This document shows, in pieces, positions 24,505 to 33,172 of a stretch of DNA of 42,624 nt (position 1 is the stretch's first letter; each line of letters opens with the position of its first letter). The notes under the pieces were generated by a model. It was not told the DNA's origin and searched no databases. It saw only the letters and a program-made list of their open reading frames with translations. The position numbers were made by a program, and so were the translations under genes. Source of the stretch: JAIMBK01 sp040755975 (GTDB lineage: Bacteria > Bacillota > Desulfotomaculia > Desulfotomaculales > Nap2-2B); assembly GCA_040755975.1 (NCBI GenBank), contig JBFLZY010000014.1:1-42624 (forward strand). The letters are read 5' to 3'.

Positions 24505-26127
24505 ATGACCGGCACCGCCTACATCAAAGAAGGCGAAGAAATCAAGGAAGTTATCCTGGAGTCCGGGATCCGGGTAAAGCCGGTTTATGTCCCGGAAGAT
24601 ATTAAAGACCTCGATTACGCCAGGGACCTGGGCAACCCCGGCGAATACCCATACACCCGCGGTATTCACCCGCAAATGTACCGCCGGCTGCCCTGGACGA
24701 TCCGGCAGTACGCCGGCTTCGGCACTCCTCAAGAAACCAACGAACGGTTTAAATTTCTCATCGCCAACGGTCAGACGGGCCTCAACGTCGCCTTCGATCT
24801 GCCCACCCAGCTGGGCCTCGATTCCGACGACCCGCTGGCGGAAGGGGAAGTGGGCCGGGTGGGGATGGCGGTGGATACCCTGCAGGACTTCGAAATCGCT
24901 TTTGCGGGCATCCAGCTGGACCGCATCGGCACCAGCCTGACCATCAACGCCATTGCTTCCGTGATGCTGGCCATGTACCAGGCGGTGGCGGAAAAGTACG
25001 GCTTTCCCCTGGACAGGATCAGCGCCACCCCGCAAAACGACATCCTGAAAGAGATGATCGGCCGGGGAATGTGGATTTTCCCGGTGGAACCGTCCATCCG
25101 GCTCATTGGCGACACCATCGAATACAGCTGCAAGGTGCTTCCCCGCACCTACCCGGTGAGTGTCTGCGGCTACCACATCCGCGAATCCGGAGCCAGCCCC
25201 GTGCAGGAAATCGCTTACGCTTTTGAAATTGCGATTGCCTATATCGACCACGTTTTAGAGCGGGGGTTGGCCATCGACGACTTCGTCGGCCGCATCTCTT
25301 TCAACCTGGACATTTACGGCAACTTTTTTGAGCAGATCGCCAAATTTAGAGCGGCCCGCCGGCTGTGGGCAAAGCTGATCAAAGAACGGTACGGGGCGAG
25401 CAAGCCCCGCTCGTTACAGTTCCGCATGCTGGCCGGGGGCGGTGGGGCGGGCCTGACCAAGCAGCAGCCCAAAAACAACATCGTCCGGGGTGCCTACTAC
25501 GCTCTGATTTCGGCCTTGAGCGGCACCCAAACAATGGCCCTGTGCAGTTACGACGAAGCCTACACCATCCCCTCCCCCAAGGCGGCCTTAATTTCCCTGA
25601 TGACCAGTCACATCCTCCTGGAAGAAATGGGCCTGCGCGACACAGCCGATCCCCTTGCCGGTTCCTATTACGTGGAATGGCTGACCAACGAACTGGAAAA
25701 ACGGATCAAGGCGGAAATGCAAAAGATCGAAGATTTCGGAGGGATGGTTTACGCCGTCGAAACAGGCTATGTCCAGCGGGAAGTAGCCCGGCAGGCCTAC
25801 CAGCAGGAAAAAGCAGTTCAGGAAGGGAGAATTATCAAAGTAGGGGTGAACAAGTACGTTATCGAAGAGGAAGAGCCGGCCATCGAACTGCACGAATACC
25901 GGCCGGAAGTGGCGGAAGAACAAGTCGCCCGGTTAAAAGAAGTCAAAAGGAGACGGGATAGCCGGGAAGTGATCCGCGCCTTAAAAGAGCTGGAAGCAGC
26001 CGCCCGGGGAAAGAAAAACGTAATGCCTTGCCTGGTGGAGGCAGTGAAGGCGTACGCCACCGTGGGGGAAATCACCGCGGTGTTCAAGGATATTTACGGA
26101 GAATTCAAGGAGCCGTCGATATTTTAA
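24505..26127 (+). CDS. B12-dependent acyl-CoA mutase, catalytic large subunit
   Basis: Radical carbon-skeleton mutase working with the small subunit at 23784. ATG 24505 has AAGGAG 8 bases upstream; protein of 540 residues lacking a fused B12 domain. Motifs: PWTIRQYAGFG (Tyr69), VAFDLPTQLGLDSD, NDILKEMIGRG (Arg187), CGYHIRESGAS (His224). The Tyr-Arg-His spacing (118 and 37) equals that of Tyr89, Arg207 and His244 of P. shermanii methylmalonyl-CoA mutase. Isobutyryl-CoA mutase has Phe and Gln, and hydroxyisobutyryl-CoA mutase has Ile, in the first pocket positions. The substrate should therefore carry a free carboxylate: methylmalonyl/succinyl-CoA or an aryl analogue. No MeaB GTPase or epimerase is adjacent, and hydantoinase genes follow at 32 bases, favouring a pathway-specific role. 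Confidence 0.93.
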   Translation: MTGTAYIKEGEEIKEVILESGIRVKPVYVPEDIKDLDYARDLGNPGEYPYTRGIHPQMYRRLPWTIRQYAGFGTPQETNERFKFLIANGQTGLNVAFDLPTQLGLDSDDPLAEGEVGRVGMAVDTLQDFEIAFAGIQLDRIGTSLTINAIASVMLAMYQAVAEKYGFPLDRISATPQNDILKEMIGRGMWIFPVEPSIRLIGDTIEYSCKVLPRTYPVSVCGYHIRESGASPVQEIAYAFEIAIAYIDHVLERGLAIDDFVGRISFNLDIYGNFFEQIAKFRAARRLWAKLIKERYGASKPRSLQFRMLAGGGGAGLTKQQPKNNIVRGAYYALISALSGTQTMALCSYDEAYTIPSPKAALISLMTSHILLEEMGLRDTADPLAGSYYVEWLTNELEKRIKAEMQKIEDFGGMVYAVETGYVQREVARQAYQQEKAVQEGRIIKVGVNKYVIEEEEPAIELHEYRPEVAEEQVARLKEVKRRRDSREVIRALKELEAAARGKKNVMPCLVEAVKAYATVGEITAVFKDIYGEFKEPSIF

Positions 26128-26159
26128 AGTTTGGAAACTGATGCGAAAGGGGTACCAAA

Positions 26160-28262
26160 GTGGCTTATAAGATAGGCATTGACGTGGGGGGGACGTTTAC
26201 CGATCTGCTCCTTGTTTCTGACGGCCAGTCCAGGATTTACAAGGTGCTTTCCACCCCCGACGACCCCTCCGAAGGTCTGTTGAACGGCCTGCAAGAAATG
26301 GGGCAGGACCTGGGTTGTTCACTGACGCAGTTTTTGCAGGAAGTGAAGATCATCGTCCACGGCACGACGGTGACCACCAACGCTGTTTTAACCTATAGGG
26401 GGGCTAAAACCGCCCTTTTGACCACCAAGGGTTTGCGCGACGCCCTGGAAATGCGGCGGGGGATCCGCGAAGAGCAGTATAATAACCGGTACACCAATGT
26501 GGAACCGCTGGTGCCCAGACACCTGCGCTTTCCCGTCGAGGAACGGGTAGATTATAAAGGGGAGATCCTTACCGCGCTGAAAAGGGAAGACGTGCACGAA
26601 GCGATCAAAGCCGTCAAAAGAAGTGAAATTGAAGCGATCGCCGTTTGCTTTATGAATTCCTTTGCCAATAAGAGCCACGAAGAAGCGGCGGCGCAGTTGC
26701 TTAAAAGTGAATTGCCCGGCGTATATCTGACCATTTCGAGTCACCTGCTTCCCTCGATCCGCTTTTACGACCGGATCAGCACCACGGTGCTGAATTCTTA
26801 CGTCGGGCCGATCTTAAGGCGTTACCTGTACAGTTTAATGAATAAACTCGAAGAGGCCGGCTTTACCGGGGTTCTTTTAATCATGCAGTCGAACGGGGGC
26901 GTGGTGGCGCCCGGGATAGCCGCGGAGCGCGCCTCGGCAACGCTGCTCTCCGGACCTGCCGGGGGGCCGGTCGCCGGTGTTTATTACACTTCGCTGCACG
27001 GTTTTGAGCACTGCCTGACCGTGGATATGGGGGGAACGAGTTTTGACGCGGCGCTCATTAAAAACAAAAGCCCCCTGGTGACCAGCGAAGGGGAGATCAA
27101 CCGGCTCCGCATCGCCTTGCCGATGCTCGATATTGTGACCATCGGGGCCGGCGGCGGGAGCATCGGCTGGATTGACGAAGGCGGCCTGCTACGGATGGGT
27201 CCGCAGAGCGCCGGCGCAAAACCGGGACCGGCCTGTTACGGCCGGGGGGGAGAACTCCCGACGTGCACGGACGCCGACCTGGTGCTGGGTTATCTCGATC
27301 CCGATTATTTTGCCGGCGGGAAGATCCGCCTTAATTATGACCGGGCGGTAAAGGCCATCCAGGAACATGTCGCCGCGAAGCTGCGCCTCGATGTGGTGGA
27401 AGCGGCGGCGGGCATGTATAACCTGATTAACGTAAACATGGCCAACGGAGTGCGGGAAGTAACGGTCAAGCGCGGCGAGGATCCGCGCGACTTCCCCCTG
27501 GTTGTCGCCGGCGGGGCCGGGCCTAACCACGCCTGCATGATTGCTTTGGAGCTGGAGATTCCGGTGGTCGTCATTCCCAGGGAATCTTCCATTTTTTGCG
27601 CGGCCGGAATGTTGATGTCCGATCTAAAGCACGACTTTGTGCGTACTTACCACACCGTTTTAGATCAGCTGGACAAGGAGAGGCTAAGGGATCTATTCGC
27701 GGAAATGGCCAGGGAGGGGCTCGGAATGTTGAAGACCGAGCACATCCCGGAGAATATGGTCAGGTACAGCTATTACCTGGATATGCGTTACGTAAAGCAG
27801 TACCACGAGGTGAACGTGGAAATATCGGCCGAGGAGCTGTTCGCGGACGATCTGGACAGTATTCTGGCCAAGTTTCACCATAAACATAACACTCTCTACG
27901 GCTATTCGTTAGAAAAGGAAGGGACGCCGGTGGAACTGATCAATGTTCGCTTAAGCTGCACCGGTCTGACGGAAAAACCGAAGTTCTTGACTTACGAGTA
28001 TGCCGGTCCGGACCCGTCCGGAGCTTACAAGCGACACAGGCAAATTTATCTCCCGGCCCAAAAAACTTTCCGGGAAGTTCCCGTTTTTGACGGCGACAGG
28101 CTGCGGTGCGGCAATTTAATTGCCGGCCCGGCCATAATTGAACAGATCAACACAACGACCTTGATTACTCCTGAATACACCTGTCTGGTTGACCGTTACA
28201 ACAGCTTCGTCCTTTTCTTGAACGAGAAGCGGGACGAATATGTGGGGAGGATTCTTTTATGA
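26160..28262 (+). CDS. hyuA: Hydantoinase/oxoprolinase/acetone-carboxylase family protein, A subunit
   Basis: ATP-using subunit of a HyuAB-type enzyme; relatives hydrolyse hydantoins or 5-oxoproline, or carboxylate acetone or acetophenone. 700 residues. The N-terminal actin-like phosphate loop is IGIDVGGTFTDLLLV (4-18), followed by VHGTTVTTNAVL, a second phosphate motif LLSGPAGGPVAG near 266 and VDMGGTSFDAAL near 290. Start is GTG with AAAGGGG upstream. Its stop overlaps the next start (ATGA), so A and B are coupled. No third, small subunit of the acetone carboxylase type is present, which favours amide/lactam hydrolysis. Placement after a B12 mutase and before a Mo-hydroxylase fits opening of an oxindole ring; inference. 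Confidence 0.9.
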   Translation: MAYKIGIDVGGTFTDLLLVSDGQSRIYKVLSTPDDPSEGLLNGLQEMGQDLGCSLTQFLQEVKIIVHGTTVTTNAVLTYRGAKTALLTTKGLRDALEMRRGIREEQYNNRYTNVEPLVPRHLRFPVEERVDYKGEILTALKREDVHEAIKAVKRSEIEAIAVCFMNSFANKSHEEAAAQLLKSELPGVYLTISSHLLPSIRFYDRISTTVLNSYVGPILRRYLYSLMNKLEEAGFTGVLLIMQSNGGVVAPGIAAERASATLLSGPAGGPVAGVYYTSLHGFEHCLTVDMGGTSFDAALIKNKSPLVTSEGEINRLRIALPMLDIVTIGAGGGSIGWIDEGGLLRMGPQSAGAKPGPACYGRGGELPTCTDADLVLGYLDPDYFAGGKIRLNYDRAVKAIQEHVAAKLRLDVVEAAAGMYNLINVNMANGVREVTVKRGEDPRDFPLVVAGGAGPNHACMIALELEIPVVVIPRESSIFCAAGMLMSDLKHDFVRTYHTVLDQLDKERLRDLFAEMAREGLGMLKTEHIPENMVRYSYYLDMRYVKQYHEVNVEISAEELFADDLDSILAKFHHKHNTLYGYSLEKEGTPVELINVRLSCTGLTEKPKFLTYEYAGPDPSGAYKRHRQIYLPAQKTFREVPVFDGDRLRCGNLIAGPAIIEQINTTTLITPEYTCLVDRYNSFVLFLNEKRDEYVGRILL

Positions 28263-30022
28263 AGACGCAGGCCGAAGAAATCAACGGCGTTAAAATTGAT
28301 AAAATCCTGGTGTCCGTGTTCCAGCGGCGCTTTAAATCCATCACCCAGGAAATGAGCATTGCCCTGGCGCGCACCACGCGCTCCCCTATTCTGTGCGAGG
28401 CGAAAGATTTCGTCACCGGCCTTTACGACGCCCAGGGGAAGATGCTGGAGCAGACGGAAAACCTGCCCATCCTTTCCTTTTCCCTGGGTCCGGTTTGCGA
28501 ATACATCGCCCGCTATTTCGGGGACGAAATTTACCCGGGAGACGTCATCTTTCACAACGACGTTTTTTCCATGGGGAACCAGAACAACGACGTGGCGGTT
28601 TACAAGCCGATCTTTTACCAGGACCGGCTGATCGGTTGGGCCGCCTGCAAAGGGCACCAGGCGGACATCGGCGGGGCGGTGGCGGGCGGCTACAATCCCA
28701 ACGCAACGGAAGTGTGGCAGGAAGCCTTAAGAATTCCTCCCGTAAAGGTGTACGAAAAGGGGAAGCTGCGCAAGGACGTCTGGGATCTCATCTTCGCCAA
28801 CATCCGCTTTGACATCGTTCAGGAGGATATGAAGGCACAGATCGGGAGCTGCACGGTGGGAGAACGCCGGCTGCTCGAGCTGGTGGAACGGTACGGCCGG
28901 GAAGTTTTCGAGGCCCACAAGGAGTACCTGTTCAACTCTACCGAAAAGATGATGCGAGCGGAAATTAAAAGCATCCCGAACGGGGTTTACCACGGCGAGG
29001 CCACGGTTTACTACGACGGCCGCACCCCGGGCTCTACTTGCAAGATTCGCGTCCGGATCACGGTGGAAGACGAAGAAATTATCTTTGACTTTTCCGAAAC
29101 CGACCCCCAGACCGCCGGTTTTGTGAACGGCACCTACACCTCCAGTGCATCCGCCGTCCTGTTGACTTTTCTGCAGATGGTCAACCCGGATATTCCCCAC
29201 AACGACGGGATGGTGCGGCCGGTCAAAATCGTCATTCCCGAGGGAACCCTGTTGAATGCCCGGTACCCGGCCGCCACAAACTTTGGCAATCACCTCTGCC
29301 CGCCCACCGCCGACGCCATTATCCGGGCCCTGGCCCCGGCCATTCCCGGGCGGGTCACCGCCGGCTGGAACCAGTTGTTGTGCGGGCTGGTGACGGGAAA
29401 TGACCGGCGGAAAAATTCGCCGTACGTAGACATTCTTTTTTTGGGCTTGAAAGGCGGTTCCGGAGGCACTTACGGGTTCGACGGCTACGACCACATTGGG
29501 ATGATCGACGCTTCCGGAGGGGTTCTCGATCAGGATTACGAGATGTACGAGCAGCAAACCCCCCACCTGTTGTTGAAACACGAATACCTGGCCGATTCGG
29601 CGGGCGCCGGGACGTGGCGCGGCGGTCTGGGCGTGGAAACAGAAATCAAACTGGACGGGGAGAAGATGACCTGCGTCACCTTTGGCGACGGGGACGTGGA
29701 ACCTGCTTTCGGCCTTTTCGGGGGCAAAGCCGGGGCTTTGAACCGGATCGAGCTGAGGTACCCGGACGGCCGGGTGCATGTTCCCCTGAGCAAGGAAGTT
29801 ATTAATAACGTCCCTCCCGGAACGGTGTGGCGCCAGATTGCGGGCGGCGGGGGCGGCTACGGCGACCCTTTCCGGCGCCCGGTGGAAAAAGTGCTCAAGG
29901 ACGTAAAAAACGGCGTACTCTCCATAGCCGCCGCCAGGGAGGACTACGGCGTGGTCATCGACCCGGAAACCCTGGAAGTAGATTGGGAAGCCACCAGGAT
30001 ACTGCGGGAGGGTTGCATATAA
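28259..30022 (+). CDS. hyuB: Hydantoinase/acetophenone-carboxylase family protein, B subunit
   Basis: Catalytic-type partner of HyuA, 587 residues, HyuB superfamily from end to end. Conserved segments are ILVSVFQRRFKSITQEMSIA near the N-terminus, PGDVIFHNDVFSMGNQNNDV, the metal-site-like KGHQADIGGAVAGG, FDFSETDPQTAGFVNGT and the C-terminal GAGTWRGGLGVETE and GGGGGYGDP. The stop is followed by a repeat element, then the aryl-CoA ligase. The A and B pair alone matches hydantoinases and the hydantoinase-like proteins induced by indoleacetate in Azoarcus rather than complete acetone carboxylase. Confidence 0.9.
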   Translation: MKTQAEEINGVKIDKILVSVFQRRFKSITQEMSIALARTTRSPILCEAKDFVTGLYDAQGKMLEQTENLPILSFSLGPVCEYIARYFGDEIYPGDVIFHNDVFSMGNQNNDVAVYKPIFYQDRLIGWAACKGHQADIGGAVAGGYNPNATEVWQEALRIPPVKVYEKGKLRKDVWDLIFANIRFDIVQEDMKAQIGSCTVGERRLLELVERYGREVFEAHKEYLFNSTEKMMRAEIKSIPNGVYHGEATVYYDGRTPGSTCKIRVRITVEDEEIIFDFSETDPQTAGFVNGTYTSSASAVLLTFLQMVNPDIPHNDGMVRPVKIVIPEGTLLNARYPAATNFGNHLCPPTADAIIRALAPAIPGRVTAGWNQLLCGLVTGNDRRKNSPYVDILFLGLKGGSGGTYGFDGYDHIGMIDASGGVLDQDYEMYEQQTPHLLLKHEYLADSAGAGTWRGGLGVETEIKLDGEKMTCVTFGDGDVEPAFGLFGGKAGALNRIELRYPDGRVHVPLSKEVINNVPPGTVWRQIAGGGGGYGDPFRRPVEKVLKDVKNGVLSIAAAREDYGVVIDPETLEVDWEATRILREGCI

Positions 30023-30041
30023 CGTCGGTCGTCTTATGCAG

Positions 30042-30276
30042 TTCTCTCCATAGAGAATAAAAAGAAGGGCTGGAATTTGTCCGGGCGAGCGACATATGCG
30101 AAGGGTCGGGAACCAGACTTAAGCCGCAGCCGCGGCAAGCGAACCGGCAGCGCAATTGAGAAGTGGGATGTGAGAAATTAGAGGTGGGAAATAAATAATC
30201 TCACTTCTAACTTCCCACCTCTCACTTCTCAATTGGTCGACCCGGAGCATCGGAGCGAGCCGGACAATTCCAGCCC
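30042..30276 (+). repeat. Imperfect palindromic repeat element, copy 5
   Basis: Body 30067-30276 has ends GGGCTGGAATTTGTCCGGGC and CCGGACAATTCCAGCCC. The leader contains the small hairpin TTCTCT-CCAT-AGAGAA followed by an A-rich run. Compared with copy 2 the stretch CCTGGTTCGCTCCG and its neighbours are missing to the right of the nested palindrome. The gap before the ligase start holds essentially only this element. Confidence 0.8.
30153..30235 (+). repeat. Nested AG/CT-rich palindrome inside repeat copy 5
   Basis: Starts CAATTGAGAAGTGGGATGTG and ends CCTCTCACTTCTCAATTG, a near-perfect 83-base fold-back. It lies at the same internal point as the nested units at 15103 and 24351. Confidence 0.75.
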
Positions 30277-30316
30277 TATGTCAGAAGCTAAACTACTTCC
30301 AGAGGAGGTGAGCACC

Positions 30317-31603
30317 TTGACCTACGACGAAGTCGTGAACCTTTCCGATGATGAAATGCTGGCCATCCAGGAAAAAGGATTAAAGTGGACCGTCCGGCAC
30401 GCGTACGAAAACTCAACCTTTTACCGCCGGCGAATGGAGGAAGCGGGGGTCGCCCCAAACGACATAAAAACTCTGGACGACTTAACCAAACTTCCCTTTA
30501 CTACTCCTGAAGACATCCGGGACAACTACCCCCTGGGGATCACTGCCGTGCCGGAAAAAGATATCGTCAGAATCCACGCCTCTTCGGGAACCACGGGCAA
30601 AAAGAAGGTGGTATCGTACACCAGCAAAGACATTGCCGACTGGGCGGAAATGTTTTCCCGCTGTTTTAAGCTCGCCGGCTTAAGCCGCAAAGACCGCATC
30701 CAGGTAATGGTGGGTTACGGCCTCTGGACTGCCGGCGCGGGCTTTCAGGCTGGAATCGAAAAGTTCGGGGCGATGGCCGTGCCGGTGGGACCCGGCCAAA
30801 CGGACCTCCAGCTGGAGTTGATGGAAGACCTTCAGGTGACCGCCTTTTGCAGCACCTCATCTTACGCCCTTTTCCTGGGGGAAGAGGTGGAAAGAAGGGG
30901 CCTGCGGCCCCGGCTCAGGCTAAAGGCCGGGATTATCGGTTCGGAGCGCTGGAGCGAGCGGATGCGCAAACGAATCGAAGAACTGCTGGGCATTGAAACC
31001 TTCGACATCCCCGGGATGACCGAACTCTACGGCCCCGGCACCGGCCTTGACTGCCAGGCGCACGAAGGCATTCATTACTGGTCCGACTACTTTATCTACG
31101 AAATCGTCGACCCCCAAACCGGCAAAAACCTGCCGCCGGGAGAAGTGGGCGAACTCGTGGTGACCACCCTGCAAAAAGAGGCCATGCCGATGATCCGCTA
31201 CCGGACCCGCGATTTAACCAGGTTGCTGCCGGGCCGGTGCTCCTGCGGCCGCTCCTTTTTCCGCACCGATCGCTTCCTTGGGCGCACCGATGACATGATT
31301 AAAGTGCGAGGGGTGAACATTTTTCCCGGCCAGATCGAACATCTGATTGCCCAGTTTACCGCTCTGGGCAGCGAGTACCAGTTAGTTATTACCAAGGAAC
31401 CCGCCGGAAAAGATATTTTACTGTTAAGGGTGGAGTGCAAGCCGGGTTTTTCGGGCAACATTCACGAACTGGCGAACCTGATCAGAAGCAAGTGCACCGA
31501 TTTCATCGGGGTAACGCCGGTAGTCGAACTGGTGGCCTACCGCAGTTTGCCACGAACGGAGCGGAAAACCAAACGCGTTTTTGACAAAAGAATGGATTTT
31601 TAA
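30317..31603 (+). CDS. paaK: Phenylacetate-CoA ligase family (aryl-acetate CoA ligase)
   Basis: AMP-forming ligase that activates an aryl-acetic acid with CoA. TTG at 30317 is chosen: AGAGGAGGTGAG lies 8 bases upstream and the product is then 428 residues, the PaaK norm; the ATG at 30278 has no ribosome site and abuts the repeat. Motifs: ATP loop HASSGTTGKKKVV near residue 90, IPGMTELYGPGTG, and the C-terminal FLGRTDDMIKVRGVNIFPGQ. Relatives activate phenylacetate or indoleacetate. With iorAB and the CoA-transferase nearby, an indoleacetate- or phenylacetate-CoA ligase role fits; the exact acid cannot be read from sequence. Confidence 0.92.
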   Translation: MTYDEVVNLSDDEMLAIQEKGLKWTVRHAYENSTFYRRRMEEAGVAPNDIKTLDDLTKLPFTTPEDIRDNYPLGITAVPEKDIVRIHASSGTTGKKKVVSYTSKDIADWAEMFSRCFKLAGLSRKDRIQVMVGYGLWTAGAGFQAGIEKFGAMAVPVGPGQTDLQLELMEDLQVTAFCSTSSYALFLGEEVERRGLRPRLRLKAGIIGSERWSERMRKRIEELLGIETFDIPGMTELYGPGTGLDCQAHEGIHYWSDYFIYEIVDPQTGKNLPPGEVGELVVTTLQKEAMPMIRYRTRDLTRLLPGRCSCGRSFFRTDRFLGRTDDMIKVRGVNIFPGQIEHLIAQFTALGSEYQLVITKEPAGKDILLLRVECKPGFSGNIHELANLIRSKCTDFIGVTPVVELVAYRSLPRTERKTKRVFDKRMDF

Positions 31604-31632
31604 AACTTCCGGAAAAACCTTAAAAAATCCTG

Positions 31633-31652
31633 CCTGGTGTCTGCGAACCAGG
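31633..31652 (+). terminator. Short hairpin after the ligase gene
   Basis: CCTGGT and ACCAGG pair around an 8-base loop 30 bases after the ligase stop. No U-run follows, so any termination would be weak; the rest of the gap to 31782 shows nothing further. Confidence 0.25.
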
Positions 31653-31781
31653 TTAGCGTGAGCTTGAGTCAAAGTCGAGGTGAAGGCGAGCAAAAAGGAA
31701 GGAAATAAGCATGACCTGCTGCCGGACTGGCCGGATTTTGGGCGTTGGTTTCTCCTTCTTTTCCCGGAGGCGAAAAGGGAG

Positions 31782-32654
31782 GTGAAGAAAAATTTTCTTT
31801 ACTTTGAACCGGCAACGGTTGCCCAGGCAATTGCCGATCTGAAAGAAAGCGGGGCAGGGGCCTGGCGGCTTGCCGGGGGAACCGACCTGCTTGTGCGCAT
31901 GAAGCGGCGGGAAATAAATCCGGATGCGCTGGTCAACCTCAAAAGCATCCCGGAGTTGGCCGGCACTGGTGCGGAGGAAAGCGGCTTCCGGCTCGGGGCT
32001 TTGACGACAGTGGCGGCGCTGCTGAGAAATGAAGAGGCCGGGCGCCTGTTCCCGGCCCTGCGGCAGGCCGCTGCGGTGATGGCCTCGCCGCAGATTAGAG
32101 AACTGGCTACGTTGGGGGGAAACGTTTGCAATGCCTCCCCGGCAGCCGACCTGGTGCCTCCCCTGGTGGCCGCCGGGGCGCAGGCCGTCATCGCGGGCGA
32201 CGACAGTACGCGTACAGTACCCCTGGAGGAGTTTTTTCGCGGCCCCCGGGAAACGGTCTTAAGGGCTCAGGATATTTTGACCGCAGTAATTGTGCCCTGG
32301 CCGTCAAAAAACTGCCGTTCCGTCTACCTCAAGCAAGGCATCCGCCGCGGGCACGAAATAGCCATTGCCGGCGTTGCCGTTTCCCTGGTTCGCCACGAGA
32401 AAAACAGGCTTGCAGACGTTCGCATCGTGCTCGGCGCCGTGGGGCCGACCGTTTTACGGGCGAGAAAAGCGGAAGAATTCTTGCGGCAGCACACTCTATC
32501 GGAAGCGGTTTTGGCAGAAGCGGGCGGCCTGGCCGCCCGGGCCGCGCAACCCGTTGACGACGTCCGGGCAAGTGCCTGGTACCGCCGGGAAATGGTGCGC
32601 GTCCTGACCATCCGGGCATTGCAGTTCTGTCTTGCCGGCGGGGGTGATGAATGA
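31782..32654 (+). CDS. Molybdenum hydroxylase (xanthine dehydrogenase family), FAD subunit
   Basis: Carries FAD between the iron-sulfur subunit and the electron acceptor. GTG at 31782 is preferred: a GGAGG at 31766 lies upstream, and the protein then starts VKKNFLYFEPATVAQAIADL, the family norm, giving 290 residues. The frame from 31680 adds 34 unlike residues. FAD motifs are WRLAGGTDLLVRMKR and TLGGNVCNASPAADLVPPLV. No [4Fe-4S] insert typical of 4-hydroxybenzoyl-CoA reductase beta subunits is seen, pointing to an ordinary hydroxylase rather than a low-potential reductase. It overlaps the next subunit gene by 4 bases. Confidence 0.9.
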   Translation: MKKNFLYFEPATVAQAIADLKESGAGAWRLAGGTDLLVRMKRREINPDALVNLKSIPELAGTGAEESGFRLGALTTVAALLRNEEAGRLFPALRQAAAVMASPQIRELATLGGNVCNASPAADLVPPLVAAGAQAVIAGDDSTRTVPLEEFFRGPRETVLRAQDILTAVIVPWPSKNCRSVYLKQGIRRGHEIAIAGVAVSLVRHEKNRLADVRIVLGAVGPTVLRARKAEEFLRQHTLSEAVLAEAGGLAARAAQPVDDVRASAWYRREMVRVLTIRALQFCLAGGGDE

Positions 32655-33172
32655 TGTTTCACCAAATAACCCTCACCATAAACGGCAGCATTTTCACGGT
32701 AATGGTTGCGCCCGGGGATACTCTTTTGGAAGTGCTCCGGGAAAAGCTGGGGCTCACCGGGACAAAGAAAGGCTGCGACACGGGCGACTGCGGCGCGTGC
32801 ACGGTGCTTGTCGACGGCCGGCCGGTTCCTGCCTGCCTGGTGCTGGCCCGCGATGCGCACGGGAAAGAAGTCTGGACGGTAGAGGGCTTGAGTGACGACT
32901 CTGGCTTCCGGCGTTTACAGGAAAACTTTGTAAATCGAGGGGCGGTCCAGTGCGGTTTCTGCACCCCCGGTATGCTGGTGGCGGCTTTCGCCCTGTTACG
33001 GACGACCCCCCAGCCGACCGAAGAGGAAGTGCGGGAGGCTATTTCCGGCAATCTTTGCCGTTGCACCGGTTACCAGAAGATCGTGGAAGCTGTTTTGACC
33101 GCCGCCGCAATCCCGGAGGGTTCCCGGGAACCACATCAGCTTTCCAAGGGGGGTGACCCGGCCAATGGGTAA
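32651..33172 (+). CDS. Molybdenum hydroxylase, [2Fe-2S] subunit
   Basis: Small electron-transfer subunit with two [2Fe-2S] clusters, 173 residues. Cluster II cysteines are Cys42, Cys47, Cys50 and Cys62 (GCDTGDCGAC then PAC), and cluster I cysteines are Cys101, Cys104, Cys136 and Cys138 (QCGFCTPG and NLCRCTGYQ). The start overlaps the FAD subunit stop, and the end overlaps the Mo subunit start. The last 18 residues extend beyond the usual core and result from that overlap. Confidence 0.95.
   Translation: MMFHQITLTINGSIFTVMVAPGDTLLEVLREKLGLTGTKKGCDTGDCGACTVLVDGRPVPACLVLARDAHGKEVWTVEGLSDDSGFRRLQENFVNRGAVQCGFCTPGMLVAAFALLRTTPQPTEEEVREAISGNLCRCTGYQKIVEAVLTAAAIPEGSREPHQLSKGGDPANG

Noticed and set aside
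23784..26127. Isobutyryl-CoA or 2-hydroxyisobutyryl-CoA mutase
   Set aside because: The split architecture fits, but the Phe/Gln or Ile pocket residues of those enzymes are replaced by Tyr and Arg as in methylmalonyl-CoA mutase.
26160..30022. Acetone carboxylase operon
   Set aside because: Only A- and B-type subunits are present; the small third subunit of acetone carboxylase is absent, and the neighbours favour ring opening. Still possible for an acetophenone-type enzyme.
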